A DNA stretch of 64,000 bases from Acidimicrobiales bacterium (GTDB lineage: Bacteria > Actinomycetota > Acidimicrobiia > Acidimicrobiales > JADJXE01). How positions within the stretch are numbered: position 1 is the first letter of the stretch; the number at the start of each line of letters is the position of its first letter. The DNA lies in assembly GCA_016716005.1 (NCBI GenBank), contig JADJXE010000001.1:509001-573000 (forward strand). The letters are read 5' to 3'. A program made the translations under genes and the position numbers. Shown piece after piece: positions 40,747 to 50,040 of this stretch. The notes under the pieces are model-generated. The model was given only the letters and a program-made list of their open reading frames with translations. It searched no databases and was not told where the DNA came from.

Positions 40747-41670
40747 CTAGTAGCCCAGGTGCGGGTCGACCGGGCCGAGCAGCTCGTCACCGGCGGCGAA
40801 CCGCCGGACGTTGGCGGTGATGCGCTGGGCGAGCAGCGGCACCGCCATCTCCGGGGTGTTGCCCACGTGGGGCGTGATCACGCACGTGGGCAGGGTCCAC
40901 AGGGGGTGGTCGTCGGGGAGGGGCTCCGGCTCGGTCACGTCCAGGCCGGCCCCGCCGATGCGCTCGTCGCGGAGCGCGTCGACCAGGGCGTGGGTGACGA
41001 CGTGGCGGCCCCGCGCCACGTTGACCAGCCAGGCATGACGCTCCATGAGCCGCAGCTCCGCGGCACCGATGATGCCGTCGGTCTCGGGCGTGAGGGCCAG
41101 GGCCACCACCACCAGGTCGGCCCCGGGCAGGGCGTCGTGGAGCCGGTCGGCCTCCAGCACGACGTCGGCGCCGTCCATGGCCTGGACCCGGTTGCGCACC
41201 ACGGTGACGTGGGCGTCGAAGGGCGCCAGCAGGGCGAGCAGCGACTCGGCGATCCCGCCGCCGCCGAGGATGGTGACGCGCCCTCCCTGCAGGTTCACCC
41301 CGCGGGGTCCGCCCCAGTGGTCGGCACGGGCGTAGTGGGCGATGCCCCGCAGGCCGGCCAGCCCCAGCCCCAGCGCCAGCTCGGCCACCGGCTCGGCGTA
41401 CACGCCCTTGCCGCAGGTCCACAGGCGCTCGTGGTCGATCACGTCGACGAACGGCTCCACCCCCGCCCACGGGAGCTGCACCCAGCGCAGCCCGGGCGCC
41501 CGGTCGAGGGTCGCCTGCAGCGCGCCGGGCCCGCGCGGGTCGGCCCACACCAGCGCATCGGCCTGCTCCAGGGCAGTCACCTCGCCCCCACCGGCGAGGA
41601 TCGCGTCGACCATCCACCGCGGGGCCGTGTCGGGGGCGAGTGCGACACGAGGTGGGCGGCTTCTTGGCAC
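40747..41670 (-). CDS. D-2-hydroxyacid dehydrogenase (NAD-binding)
   Basis: This 307-residue enzyme is of the D-isomer-specific 2-hydroxyacid dehydrogenase family, which reduces 2-oxo acids with NAD(P)H. The nucleotide loop is LGGGGIAESLL, and the catalytic Arg, Glu and His fall in NVARGRHVV, DVTEPEPLPDDHPLW and TPHVGN. The substrate is not evident; glyoxylate/hydroxypyruvate reductases are close relatives. GTG 41670 has TACCCT 6 bases upstream. The gene leads a two-gene operon with the DUF2087 protein and is divergent from the aldehyde dehydrogenase operon. Confidence 0.87.
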   Translation of the reverse strand: MPRSRPPRVALAPDTAPRWMVDAILAGGGEVTALEQADALVWADPRGPGALQATLDRAPGLRWVQLPWAGVEPFVDVIDHERLWTCGKGVYAEPVAELALGLGLAGLRGIAHYARADHWGGPRGVNLQGGRVTILGGGGIAESLLALLAPFDAHVTVVRNRVQAMDGADVVLEADRLHDALPGADLVVVALALTPETDGIIGAAELRLMERHAWLVNVARGRHVVTHALVDALRDERIGGAGLDVTEPEPLPDDHPLWTLPTCVITPHVGNTPEMAVPLLAQRITANVRRFAAGDELLGPVDPHLGY

Positions 41671-41676
41671 GGCCGA

Positions 41677-41682
41677 AGGGTA
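41677..41682 (-). promoter_or_regulatory. Putative -10 element of the dehydrogenase operon (leaderless)
   Basis: Minus-strand TACCCT, 6 bases before GTG 41670. Confidence 0.4.
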
Positions 41683-41775
41683 GCGCCGGCCACGCGCACC
41701 CGACGGGGTCCCTTGCGCACCGCCCGGGCACGGCGGAGAATCCCGGCACGTCCCGCCAGCACAGGGAGAGGCACC

Positions 41776-43209
41776 GTGGCCGAGAGCACCTTGTCCAACT
41801 TCATAGGCGGGGCCTGGGTCCCTGCGGCCGAGGGCCGCACCGACGAGGTGATCGACCCGTCCACGGGCGCGGTGATCGCGCAGGTCGCCTCGTCGACGGC
41901 CGTCGACGTCGACCGGGCGGTGGCCGCCGCTGCCGAGGCCTTCGAGGGCTGGCGCGCGCAGACCCCGGGCGAGCGTGGCCTGGCCCTGCTGCGGCTCGCC
42001 GACCGGATCGAGGAGCACGCCGAGGAGCTGCAGGCCATCGAATCGCAGAACGTGGGCAAGCCGATCTCGGCGGTGCCCGACGAGCTGCCCTTCATCGTCG
42101 ACAACTTCCGGTTCTTCGCCGGGGCGGCCCGGGCCCTCACCACCCAGGCGCCAGGTGAGTACCTGGCCGGCTACACCTCGTTCCTGCGCCGCGAGCCGTT
42201 GGGCGTGGTCGCCTCCATCGCGCCGTGGAACTACCCGCTCATGATGACGGCCTGGAAGATCGGGCCGGCCCTGGCCGCGGGCAACACCGTGGTGCTCAAG
42301 CCCTCCGAGCTCACGCCGCTCACCGCCCTCCGCCTGGCCGAGCTGGCCTCCGACCTGTTCCCGCCGGGGGTCCTCAACGTGGTGACCGGCCAGGGCGAGA
42401 CCGCCGGCGCGCCGCTGGTCGCGCACCCGCAGGTGGCCATGGTGTCGCTCACCGGCGAGGTCACCACCGGCAAGATCATCCTGAGGGCGGCGGCCGACAC
42501 CCTGAAGCGGGTGCACCTCGAGCTGGGCGGCAAGGCCCCGGTGGTGGTGTTCGACGACGCCGACGTCGAGGCGGTCGTGGCCGGCGTGAAGCTGTTCGGG
42601 TACTACAACGCCGGCCAGGACTGCACGGCCGCGTGCCGGGTGCTGGCCGGCCCCGGCGTGTACGACGACGTCGTCGGCGGGTTGGCCGGAGCCGCCGCCG
42701 GCCTCAAGGTCGGGCCCACCACCGATCCCGACACCGAGCTCGGGCCCGTGGTCTCGGCCGACCAGCTCGAGCGGGTGTCGGGTCTCGTCGATCGGGCCGT
42801 GGCCGCGGGGGCCGAGGTGGTCACCGGCGGGTCGGCCGTCGGGGGCGACGGGTTCTACTACCGGCCCAGCGTGCTGGCCGGCGTGGGCCAGGACTCCGAG
42901 ATCGTCCAGCGGGAGGTGTTCGGCCCGGTCGTCACGGTGCAGCCCTTCGCCGACGAGGAGCAGGCCGTGGCCTGGGCGAACGGGGTCGACTACGGCCTCG
43001 CCGCCAGTGTCTGGACCGGCGACGTCGGCCGGGCCCTGCGGATGAGCCGGGCCCTCCACTTCGGCACCGTGTGGGTGAACGACCACGGGCCACTCGTGCC
43101 CGAGATGCCCCACGGGGGGTTCAAGCAGTCGGGCTTCGGCAAGGACATGTCGATCGCCGCGCTCGAGGACTACACCGAGCTGAAGCACGTCATGATCAAG
43201 ACCGACTGA
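41776..43209 (+). CDS. Gamma-aminobutyraldehyde dehydrogenase-like
   Basis: This 477-residue NAD-dependent aldehyde dehydrogenase has E249 (LELGGKAP) and the nucleophile C283 in NAGQDCTAACRV. The GQDCTAACR context is typical of the PatD/YdcW group that oxidises 4-aminobutanal to GABA in putrescine breakdown. IAPWNYPLMMTAWKIGPALA and VWVNDHGPLVPEMPHGGFKQSG are also characteristic. GTG 41776 follows an AGGGAGAGG ribosome site. It leads a three-gene operon with an aminotransferase and alanine dehydrogenase and faces the pot polyamine transporter operon, which supports the assignment. Confidence 0.88.
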   Translation: MAESTLSNFIGGAWVPAAEGRTDEVIDPSTGAVIAQVASSTAVDVDRAVAAAAEAFEGWRAQTPGERGLALLRLADRIEEHAEELQAIESQNVGKPISAVPDELPFIVDNFRFFAGAARALTTQAPGEYLAGYTSFLRREPLGVVASIAPWNYPLMMTAWKIGPALAAGNTVVLKPSELTPLTALRLAELASDLFPPGVLNVVTGQGETAGAPLVAHPQVAMVSLTGEVTTGKIILRAAADTLKRVHLELGGKAPVVVFDDADVEAVVAGVKLFGYYNAGQDCTAACRVLAGPGVYDDVVGGLAGAAAGLKVGPTTDPDTELGPVVSADQLERVSGLVDRAVAAGAEVVTGGSAVGGDGFYYRPSVLAGVGQDSEIVQREVFGPVVTVQPFADEEQAVAWANGVDYGLAASVWTGDVGRALRMSRALHFGTVWVNDHGPLVPEMPHGGFKQSGFGKDMSIAALEDYTELKHVMIKTD

Positions 43210-43223
43210 GGCCGCACGTGCCC

Positions 43224-44609
43224 ATGGCCGACGACCCCGAGCCCGAGCCCGAGGACCTCCAGGCCCTCGCGCGCCGCCACCTGTGGATGCACTTCACGCG
43301 GCTGGCGTCGTACGCCGACGCCGAGGTGCCCATCATCACGAGGGGCGAGGGCTGCTACGTGTTCGACCAGCACGGGCGGCGCTACCTCGACGGCCTGTCC
43401 GGGCTCTTCACCGTGCAGGTGGGCCACGGTCGCAGGGAGCTGGCCGACGCCGCCGCCGCGCAGGGCCGCGACCTCGGGTACTTCCCGCTGTGGAGCTACG
43501 CCCACCCCTCCGCGATCCGCCTGGCGGCCCGCCTGGCCGCGCTGGCCCCCGGCGACCTCAACCGGGTGTTCTTCACCACCGGCGGGGCCGAGGCCGTCGA
43601 GTCGGCGTGGAAGCTCGCCCGCCAGTACTTCAAGGCCGTCGGCCAGCCCTCGCGCTACAAGGTGATCGCCCGCAACATCGCGTACCACGGCACCACCATG
43701 GGGGCGCTGGCCATCACCGGCATCCCGGCCATCCGCAACGTGTTCGAGCCGCTCGTGCCGGGCGCGTTCCACGTGCCCAACACCAACCGGTACCGCTGCG
43801 CGTTCTGCGCCGACCAGCCGCTCTGCTCGCTGGCCTGCGCCGACGCCATCGAGCAGACGATCGAGATGGAGGGGCCGGACACGGTGGCCGCCGTCTTCCT
43901 GGAGCCCCTGCAGAACGCCGGCGGCTGCCTCCCACCGCCCGAGGGCTACTTCGAGCGGGTGCGGGAGATCTGCGACCGCCACGGCGTGCTGCTCGTGAGC
44001 GACGAGGTGATCTGCGCCTACGGCCGCCTCGGCACCATGTTCGGGGCCGAGCGCTACGGCTACCACCCCGACATGATCACCAGCGCCAAGGGCCTCACCA
44101 GCGGCTACTCCCCCCTCGGCGCCCTCATCTGCCGCGACTTCCTCGTGGAGCCGTTCCTGGGCGAGCGGGCGGCCTTCCTCCACGGCATCACCTTCGCCGG
44201 CCACCCGGTGAGCTGCGCCGTGGGCCTGGCCAACCTCGACCTGTTCGAGCGCGAGGACGTCCTCGGGAACGTCCAGCGCAACGAGCCCGGGTTCCGCCAG
44301 CGCATCGAAGGCCTCCGCGACCTGCCCATCGTCGGCGACGTGCGCGGAGCCGGGTACTTCTGGGCCGTCGAGCTGGTGCGCGACAAGGACACCAAGGCGT
44401 CGTTCGACGACGCCGAGAGCGAGGCGCTGCTCCGCGGGTTCCTGACCCCGAGGCTGTTCGAGCTCGGGCTCATCTGCCGGGCCGACGACCGGGGGGACCC
44501 AGTGGTGCAGCTCGCTCCGCCGCTCGTCGCCGCGCCGGAGCAGCTCGACGAGATCGAGCGCATCCTCCGCACCGCGCTCACCGAGGCCTCGGAGCGGCTG
44601 GGGCGATGA
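43224..44609 (+). CDS. Class III aminotransferase (putative polyamine/omega-amino acid type)
   Basis: This 461-residue PLP enzyme has TGGAEAVESAWKLARQY, YHGTTMGALAITG, SDEVICAYGRLG and the PLP lysine K289 in TSAKGLTSGY. It belongs with the beta-alanine/putrescine:pyruvate aminotransferases; the following alanine dehydrogenase argues that pyruvate is the amino acceptor. An unusual insertion holds four cysteines C192, C195, C201 and C205 (C-x2-C-x5-C-x3-C), suggesting a metal or disulfide site. ATG 43224 is taken; GTG 43218 is also possible. The stop overlaps the next ATG. Confidence 0.85.
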   Translation: MADDPEPEPEDLQALARRHLWMHFTRLASYADAEVPIITRGEGCYVFDQHGRRYLDGLSGLFTVQVGHGRRELADAAAAQGRDLGYFPLWSYAHPSAIRLAARLAALAPGDLNRVFFTTGGAEAVESAWKLARQYFKAVGQPSRYKVIARNIAYHGTTMGALAITGIPAIRNVFEPLVPGAFHVPNTNRYRCAFCADQPLCSLACADAIEQTIEMEGPDTVAAVFLEPLQNAGGCLPPPEGYFERVREICDRHGVLLVSDEVICAYGRLGTMFGAERYGYHPDMITSAKGLTSGYSPLGALICRDFLVEPFLGERAAFLHGITFAGHPVSCAVGLANLDLFEREDVLGNVQRNEPGFRQRIEGLRDLPIVGDVRGAGYFWAVELVRDKDTKASFDDAESEALLRGFLTPRLFELGLICRADDRGDPVVQLAPPLVAAPEQLDEIERILRTALTEASERLGR

Positions 44610-45733
44610 GCGGCGGCCGAGTGGTCGGGGTGCCCCGCGAGGTCAAGACCGAGGAGCACCGGGTGGCGGTCACCCCCGACGGGGTGCGCGAGCTCACCAA
44701 CCACGGCGTCGAGGTGCTGGTGGAGAAGGGCGCCGGCGCCGACTCGGCGATCACCGACCCCGAGTACGCCGCGGCCGGCGCCCGCATCGTGCCCGCCTCG
44801 GCCGACGTCTGGGCCGCACCGATGGTGGTGAAGGTGAAGGAGCCCCAGGCCGACGAGCTGGAGTACCTGCGCCCCGACCTCACCCTGTTCACCTACCTCC
44901 ACCTGGCCGCCTATCCGGCGGTGGCCGACGCCCTGCTCGCCTCGGGCACGACGGGGGTCGCCTACGAGACGGTGCGGCTCCCCGGCGGCGCCCTTCCGCT
45001 GCTGGCACCGATGAGCGAGGTGGCCGGCCGGCTGGCCCCGCAGCTGGGCGCCCACTACCTCGAGCGGCACAACGGCGGCCGCGGGGTCCTGCTGGGCGGG
45101 GCCCCGGGCGTGCGGCCGGCGCGGGTCGTGGTGCTCGGCGCCGGCAACGTGGGCTGGAACGCGGCGTGGATCGCGGCGGGCATGGAGGCCGAGGTGCTCC
45201 TGCTCGACAAGAACCTCGACCGGCTCCGCTTCGTCGACCAGATCCAGCGCGGCCGCGTCGTCACCCTGGCCTCGAACCGGGGGGCCGTCGAGCGGGCCGT
45301 GGCCGAGGCCGACCTGGTGATCGGGGCCGTGCTGGTGCCCGGCGGGCGTGCCCCGCTCGTGGTCTCCGAGGAGATGGTGCGGGGCATGAAGGACGGCGCC
45401 GTCATCGTCGACGTCGCGATCGACCAGGGCGGGTGCGTGGAGACCATGCACGAGACCACCCACGCCGAGCCCGTGTTCGAGCGCCACGGCGTGATCCACT
45501 ACGCCGTCGGCAACATCCCCGGCGCCGTCCCGTACACGTCGACGTACGCGCTCACCAACGCCACGCTCCCCTACGTGCTGGAGCTGGCCGTGCACGGCGC
45601 CGCCAAGGCGGCGGCGCGCGACGCGGCCCTGGCCTGGGGCGTGAACACCGCGGACGGCGCAGTGACCAACCCGGCCGTGGCCGAGGCCCTCGGCCGGCCC
45701 AACGTGGAGCCCGCGGTGGCCCTCGCCCGCTGA
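44606..45733 (+). CDS. ald: Alanine dehydrogenase
   Basis: This 375-residue enzyme interconverts alanine and pyruvate plus ammonia with NAD. GVPREVKTEEHRVAVTP, the pyruvate-binding K in VVKVKEPQ, the catalytic H in YLHLAAYP and the nucleotide loop GAGNVGWNAA are all present, as is the long GAVPYTSTYALTNATLPYV segment. The ATG overlaps the aminotransferase stop (ATGA), so the two are co-translated. In this setting it would return alanine made by the transaminase to pyruvate and release ammonium. It converges with potC, with 14 bases between the stops. Confidence 0.95.
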   Translation: MSGGRVVGVPREVKTEEHRVAVTPDGVRELTNHGVEVLVEKGAGADSAITDPEYAAAGARIVPASADVWAAPMVVKVKEPQADELEYLRPDLTLFTYLHLAAYPAVADALLASGTTGVAYETVRLPGGALPLLAPMSEVAGRLAPQLGAHYLERHNGGRGVLLGGAPGVRPARVVVLGAGNVGWNAAWIAAGMEAEVLLLDKNLDRLRFVDQIQRGRVVTLASNRGAVERAVAEADLVIGAVLVPGGRAPLVVSEEMVRGMKDGAVIVDVAIDQGGCVETMHETTHAEPVFERHGVIHYAVGNIPGAVPYTSTYALTNATLPYVLELAVHGAAKAAARDAALAWGVNTADGAVTNPAVAEALGRPNVEPAVALAR

Positions 45734-45747
45734 GCGGCCCCGACGCG

Positions 45748-46629
45748 TCAGGCGCCGGTGATCGTGGCTGCGATGTCCTCGGCCGACTCGCCGGAGCGCC
45801 GGAGCACCAGGGCCACGACCGCCAGGGCCACCAGGGTGAGCAACAGCATCACGGTCGAGATGGCGGCCACGTCGGGGCGGATGACGCTGCGGACGGCGCT
45901 GAAGATGTAGACGGGGAGCGTCGACGACCCCGCCGTCGAGACGAACGTCGACACGATGGTGTTGTCGAGGCTGAACGTGAAGGCCAGCAGGGCGCCGGCC
46001 AGCACCGCCGGCATCATCAGGGGCAGGGTGATCTGGCGGAACGCCCGCGTCGGCGTCGCCCCGAGGTCGGCGGCGGCCTCCTCGAGCGACTCCTCGAGGC
46101 CGGCCAGGCGCGCGCGGACGATGAGCGTCACGACCGCAGAGCTGAAGATCGAGTGCGAGACCCACAGCCGCAGGTCGCCGGGGCCGAAGGGCCCGAAGCC
46201 CGACTCGAAGGGCCCGCCCACGCGCACGAACCAGATGAGGTAGGCGATGGCGTCCACGATCTCGGGGGTGACCAGGATCAGGAACACCACGGCCACGAAG
46301 GCCACGGTCCAGCGCCCGGGCCGCCGAGCCAGGGCGATCCCGGCCAGCGACCCGAGGATCGTCGCGATCAGCGCGCTGCCGACCGCGATCTCGAGCGAGT
46401 TGCGCACCGCCTGCTTGAGGGGCTCGTTCTCGAGCATGTTGCGGTACGCGTCGCCCCCGAAGCCGCTCCAGACCAGCAGGGCCCGCCCGTTGTTGAACGA
46501 GTAGACGACGATGAAGGCGATGGGCAGGAACAGGAAGGCGTAGACGAGGACCGCCCAGGCCGTGAGGGCCGGTCGTGACCAGTCGCGCCGGCGGCGGGGC
46601 CGATCGTCTGGCGTCGCGGGGGCCGTCAC
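45748..46629 (-). CDS. potC: Polyamine ABC transporter permease PotC
   Basis: This 293-residue inner-membrane permease has six predicted helices and the ATPase-docking EAA motif EEAAADLGATPTRAFRQITLP. The first helix and following loop (FLPIAFIVVYSFNNG) match PotC/YdcV. It is the last gene of the operon; its GTG start overlaps the potB stop (GTGA). With PotB it forms the channel for spermidine or putrescine uptake powered by PotA. Confidence 0.92.
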   Translation of the reverse strand: MTAPATPDDRPRRRRDWSRPALTAWAVLVYAFLFLPIAFIVVYSFNNGRALLVWSGFGGDAYRNMLENEPLKQAVRNSLEIAVGSALIATILGSLAGIALARRPGRWTVAFVAVVFLILVTPEIVDAIAYLIWFVRVGGPFESGFGPFGPGDLRLWVSHSIFSSAVVTLIVRARLAGLEESLEEAAADLGATPTRAFRQITLPLMMPAVLAGALLAFTFSLDNTIVSTFVSTAGSSTLPVYIFSAVRSVIRPDVAAISTVMLLLTLVALAVVALVLRRSGESAEDIAATITGA

Positions 46630-47609
46630 GCCGGTGCCCCCTCGGCCGCTGCGACCACCGGCAGGGGCACCGGCGCCGGTGCCGGTTGGCCCACCTCGAC
46701 GTGGCGTCGACGCCGCACCACGGTCCGCACGACCAGCGCCACCGCCGCGACCACCGCGATGGTGGCCAGGATCATGGCGATGAGCACGATCGCCATGGCC
46801 GAGCCCAGGGCCCAGTTCTGGGCGGCCAGGAACTGCGAGGCGACCATGGCCCCCGCCATGTTGCCCTTGGCGCCGCCCAGGAGCGCAGCGGTGATGTAGT
46901 CACCCGACAGCGGGATGAACACCAGCAGCAGGCCGGCGACCACGCCCGGCGACGCGATGGGCAGCGTGACCTGGGCGAACGTCTTCCAGCGACCGGCACC
47001 GAGATCCTTGCTCGCCTCCCGCAGGGCGGGGTCGAGGCGGTCGAGGGCCACGAAGAGCGGGAAGATCATGAGCGGCAGGTAGTTGTAGACGACCCCCAGC
47101 TGCACGGCGGCCCGGGTGTCGAGGACCTGGAACCCGCCGTCGCGCAGGCCGACATCGATCAGCACGTTCGACACGGGCCCCTGGTTGGCCAGGATGATGC
47201 GCCACGCCAGCGTCCGCACCAGGAAGCTGGTCCAGAACGGCACGATGATCAGCCCGAGCAGCAGCCCGCGCCAGCGGGGCGACACCTTGACCGCGATCCA
47301 GTAGGCGACCGGGAAGCCGATCACCAGGCATGCCAGCGTGCCGATCAGGGCCACCTGCAGGGTGTTGCGGAAGGTGGAGAAGAACGTGCCGGTGAGCGCC
47401 TCGGAGTAGTTGTCGAACGTGAGCCGGTCGAGGCCGATCGGCCCCTGCCCGGAGACCACCGGCGGCTTGTAGCCCAGGCTGTACCAGAAGATGACCGCCG
47501 CCGGGACCAGGAAGAAGCCCGAATACCAGATCCACGACGGCAGGGCCAGGGCGAAGCGCGGGGCGCGCCTCCGGCGCCGGGCCCCGACCGTCGTGGTGGC
47601 GGCGGTCAC
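46626..47609 (-). CDS. potB: Polyamine ABC transporter permease PotB
   Basis: This 327-residue permease has six predicted helices, an Arg-rich N-terminus, the first-loop pattern FLVPAAVIFWYSLG and the EAA motif REASKDLGAGRWKTFAQVTLPIASPG. The Ala/Pro-rich C-terminus is longer than usual. GTG 47609 lies 8 bases after the potD stop. It pairs with PotC. Confidence 0.92.
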   Translation of the reverse strand: MTAATTTVGARRRRRAPRFALALPSWIWYSGFFLVPAAVIFWYSLGYKPPVVSGQGPIGLDRLTFDNYSEALTGTFFSTFRNTLQVALIGTLACLVIGFPVAYWIAVKVSPRWRGLLLGLIIVPFWTSFLVRTLAWRIILANQGPVSNVLIDVGLRDGGFQVLDTRAAVQLGVVYNYLPLMIFPLFVALDRLDPALREASKDLGAGRWKTFAQVTLPIASPGVVAGLLLVFIPLSGDYITAALLGGAKGNMAGAMVASQFLAAQNWALGSAMAIVLIAMILATIAVVAAVALVVRTVVRRRRHVEVGQPAPAPVPLPVVAAAEGAPA

Positions 47610-47617
47610 GGTCGCGC

Positions 47618-48817
47618 TCAGGCCCCGGCCTGTGCCTTGGCCGCGTTGTAGATCTCGACCAGCCGGTCCTGGGCCTCGTTGACCTCGCCGGGCTCGAGGG
47701 TGGCGACCTGCTCGGGGGTGAAGAAGATCAGGTCGGCGAAGGGCAGGTCGGCGCCCTGGGCCTCGATCCCCTTGATGCCGGTGTGGTAGCCGTGGAACTG
47801 CAGGTCCTGGAACGACACGGCCGGGTCGAGCATGAAGTTGATCCAGGCGTGGGCCGCGGCGGGGTTGTTGGCGCCCGTCACGATCACCCAGTTGTCCATC
47901 CAGATCTCGCTGGCCGGCGCGCCGAGGCCCCAGGTGAACTTGTCGGGGTCGTCGACGCTGAGGAGGCCCTGGCGGGCATCGCCGTTGAAGACCTGCGACA
48001 TCACGTAGTTGCCGCTGGTCAGGTTGATGCCCGGGAAGGAGTCGAAGGCCTTCACGTTGCCGATCCAGTCGAGCACCCAGGCCTCGTAGGCGTCGAGGTC
48101 GGCGGGGTCCTCGGTGGTCCAGGGGATGCCGTTGGCCCAGAAGTAGATCCCGGCCAGGTCGGGGGGCACGTCGAGCACCGACACCTGCCCGCTCACGCCG
48201 TCGGAGGCGGCGGCGTCGATGAAGTCCTGCCAGGTCTCGATGGTCTCGGTGATCACCGTGTTGTCGTAGATCCACCCCGTGGAGCCCCAGTCCTTGGGCA
48301 CCGAGTACTCGTTGCCCGGGTCCCAGGGCTGGTCGAGGTAGAGCGGATCGACGTTCGCCAGGTTGGGGAGCAGGTCCTTGTCGAGGGGGTCGATGAGGCC
48401 CTTGGCCACGAGCTGGGGGATGTAGGCACCGGTGGGGACGAGCACGTCGTAGCCGGAGGTGCCGCCGGCCGCCTCCAGCTTGGCGATGGCCTCCTCGTTC
48501 GAGGAGTACACGTCGAGGGTGACGCTGGGCCCGAGCTCGTCGGTGAACTGCTCGATCACCTCCGGGGCGGTGTACTCCGCCCAGGTGTAGATGAACAGCT
48601 GGCCCCCGAGCCCCCCGCCGGAGCCGCCCGAGCCCCCGGTGCCACCCGAGCCGCCCCCGCCCGACGCACCGTCGTCGTCGTCGCCGCCGCAGCCGGCGAT
48701 CCACAGGCCGCCGGCGACGGCGCCGGCCGCGCTCAGCCCCAGGAACCGCCGACGCGTGAACCGCTGGGCCGTCGCCCTCGGCAGGAGCACCCGCAGGTTG
48801 CGGTCGTCGTTCGCCAT
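47618..48817 (-). CDS. potD: Polyamine-binding lipoprotein PotD
   Basis: This 399-residue substrate-binding protein starts with a twin-arginine signal (TRRRFLGLSAAGAV) and a lipobox (WIAGC), so it is probably a Tat-exported lipoprotein. A run of Asp and a Gly/Ser linker lead to the PotD-type domain: LFIYTWAEYTAPEVIEQF, YDVLVPTGAY, VPKDWGSTGW and the late ligand region YHTGIKGIEAQ. The acidic residues of PotD that hold the amine groups are not all traceable by eye, so spermidine versus putrescine is open. ATG 48817 has a GAGGAGG ribosome site. Confidence 0.9.
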   Translation of the reverse strand: MANDDRNLRVLLPRATAQRFTRRRFLGLSAAGAVAGGLWIAGCGGDDDDGASGGGGSGGTGGSGGSGGGLGGQLFIYTWAEYTAPEVIEQFTDELGPSVTLDVYSSNEEAIAKLEAAGGTSGYDVLVPTGAYIPQLVAKGLIDPLDKDLLPNLANVDPLYLDQPWDPGNEYSVPKDWGSTGWIYDNTVITETIETWQDFIDAAASDGVSGQVSVLDVPPDLAGIYFWANGIPWTTEDPADLDAYEAWVLDWIGNVKAFDSFPGINLTSGNYVMSQVFNGDARQGLLSVDDPDKFTWGLGAPASEIWMDNWVIVTGANNPAAAHAWINFMLDPAVSFQDLQFHGYHTGIKGIEAQGADLPFADLIFFTPEQVATLEPGEVNEAQDRLVEIYNAAKAQAGA

Positions 48818-48855
48818 GAGTGTCGTCCTCCTCGTTCGGTCGTCGTCGGTCGTCG

Positions 48856-50040
48856 TCACTCGTCGTCGGTCGGCGCGTCGGGGTCGGCGTCGGGCTCGGC
48901 CAGGACCAGGTCGACCTGCTCGCCACCGAACAGCTGGGCCTGCTCGACGCCCCACGTGCACCAGACCCGATCGCCCGGCTGGAAGCGGGCGACACCGTGG
49001 CGGGGCTGGCGGCAGAGGATCTCCAGCTCGCCGCTCAGCACCACGTACTGGATCACGTCGCCCAGGTGGCTGACGCCGGCGAGGGTGCCGGGCACCACGT
49101 TCGGGCCGGCACCCGGGTCGTCGCCGCGCAGGGTGACCGCCTCCGGCCGCACGGTGGCAAGGCCCTCGGCCCCCACCACGACGTCGTCGGCCGTGCGCCC
49201 GGCCAGCACGGTGAAGCCGTCGCCGCTGAGCTCGTGCCCGTCGCCGACGACCGTGCCCTGCAGGAAGTTCTGCTGGCCGATGAACCCGGCCACGAACGCT
49301 GACGCCGGCCGGTCGTAAACCGCGTCGGGATCGGCGAGCTGCTCGACCCTCCCGTCGAGCATCACCGCGATCCGGTCCGACATCGACAGGGCCTCCTCCT
49401 GGTCGTGCGTGACGAACACGAACGTGGTCCCGAGCTGGGCCTTCAGCAGCTTCAGCTCGATCTGCATCTCCTGGCGGAGCTTGCGGTCGAGGGCCCCGAG
49501 CGGCTCGTCGAGCAGGAGCACGCTGGGGCGGTTCACGAGGGCCCGGGCCAGCGCCACCCGCTGCTGCTGGCCACCCGAGAGCTGGCGGGGCTTGCGACGG
49601 GCGAGGGCGGTCATGCGGACCTGCTCCAGGGCCTCGCCCACCCGGCGGCGCACCTCGTCGCGGGGCACGCCCTTCTGGCGCGGACCGTACGCCACGTTCT
49701 CGGCGACGGTCATGTGGGGGAACAGGGCGTAGCTCTGGAACACGGTGTTGACGTCGCGGCGGTGGGGCGGCACGCCGTCGACCCGCCGGCCCGAGATGGT
49801 GATGTGCCCCTCGTCGGGATCCTCGAACCCGGCCAGCATGCGCAGGGTCGTGGTCTTGCCGCACCCCGACGGGCCGAGCAACGAGATGAACTCCCCGGGC
49901 TGGATGTGCAGGGTGAGGTCGTCGACGGCGGTCACGCCGACGAAGCGCTTGGTGACGCCCACGATGTCGACCGACCCCGGCCGGACGGCCCCCTGCTCAC
50001 GCACGGCGGTGGACCTCGCGGCCGGAGACCCAGACGCCAT
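48856..50040 (-). CDS. potA: Polyamine ABC transporter ATP-binding protein PotA
   Basis: This 394-residue ATPase has Walker A GPSGCGKTT, the Q-loop FQSYALFPHMTVAENV, signature LSGGQQQR, Walker B LLLDEPLGALD and a C-terminal TOBE regulatory domain. The stretch VTKRFVGVTAVDDLTLHI begins the domain. ATG 50040 overlaps the end of the amidohydrolase gene by 44 bases; GTG 50004, which overlaps by 8, gives a more ordinary N-terminus and may be the real start. Either way it is coupled to the upstream gene and drives PotBC. Confidence 0.93.
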   Translation of the reverse strand: MASGSPAARSTAVREQGAVRPGSVDIVGVTKRFVGVTAVDDLTLHIQPGEFISLLGPSGCGKTTTLRMLAGFEDPDEGHITISGRRVDGVPPHRRDVNTVFQSYALFPHMTVAENVAYGPRQKGVPRDEVRRRVGEALEQVRMTALARRKPRQLSGGQQQRVALARALVNRPSVLLLDEPLGALDRKLRQEMQIELKLLKAQLGTTFVFVTHDQEEALSMSDRIAVMLDGRVEQLADPDAVYDRPASAFVAGFIGQQNFLQGTVVGDGHELSGDGFTVLAGRTADDVVVGAEGLATVRPEAVTLRGDDPGAGPNVVPGTLAGVSHLGDVIQYVVLSGELEILCRQPRHGVARFQPGDRVWCTWGVEQAQLFGGEQVDLVLAEPDADPDAPTDDE

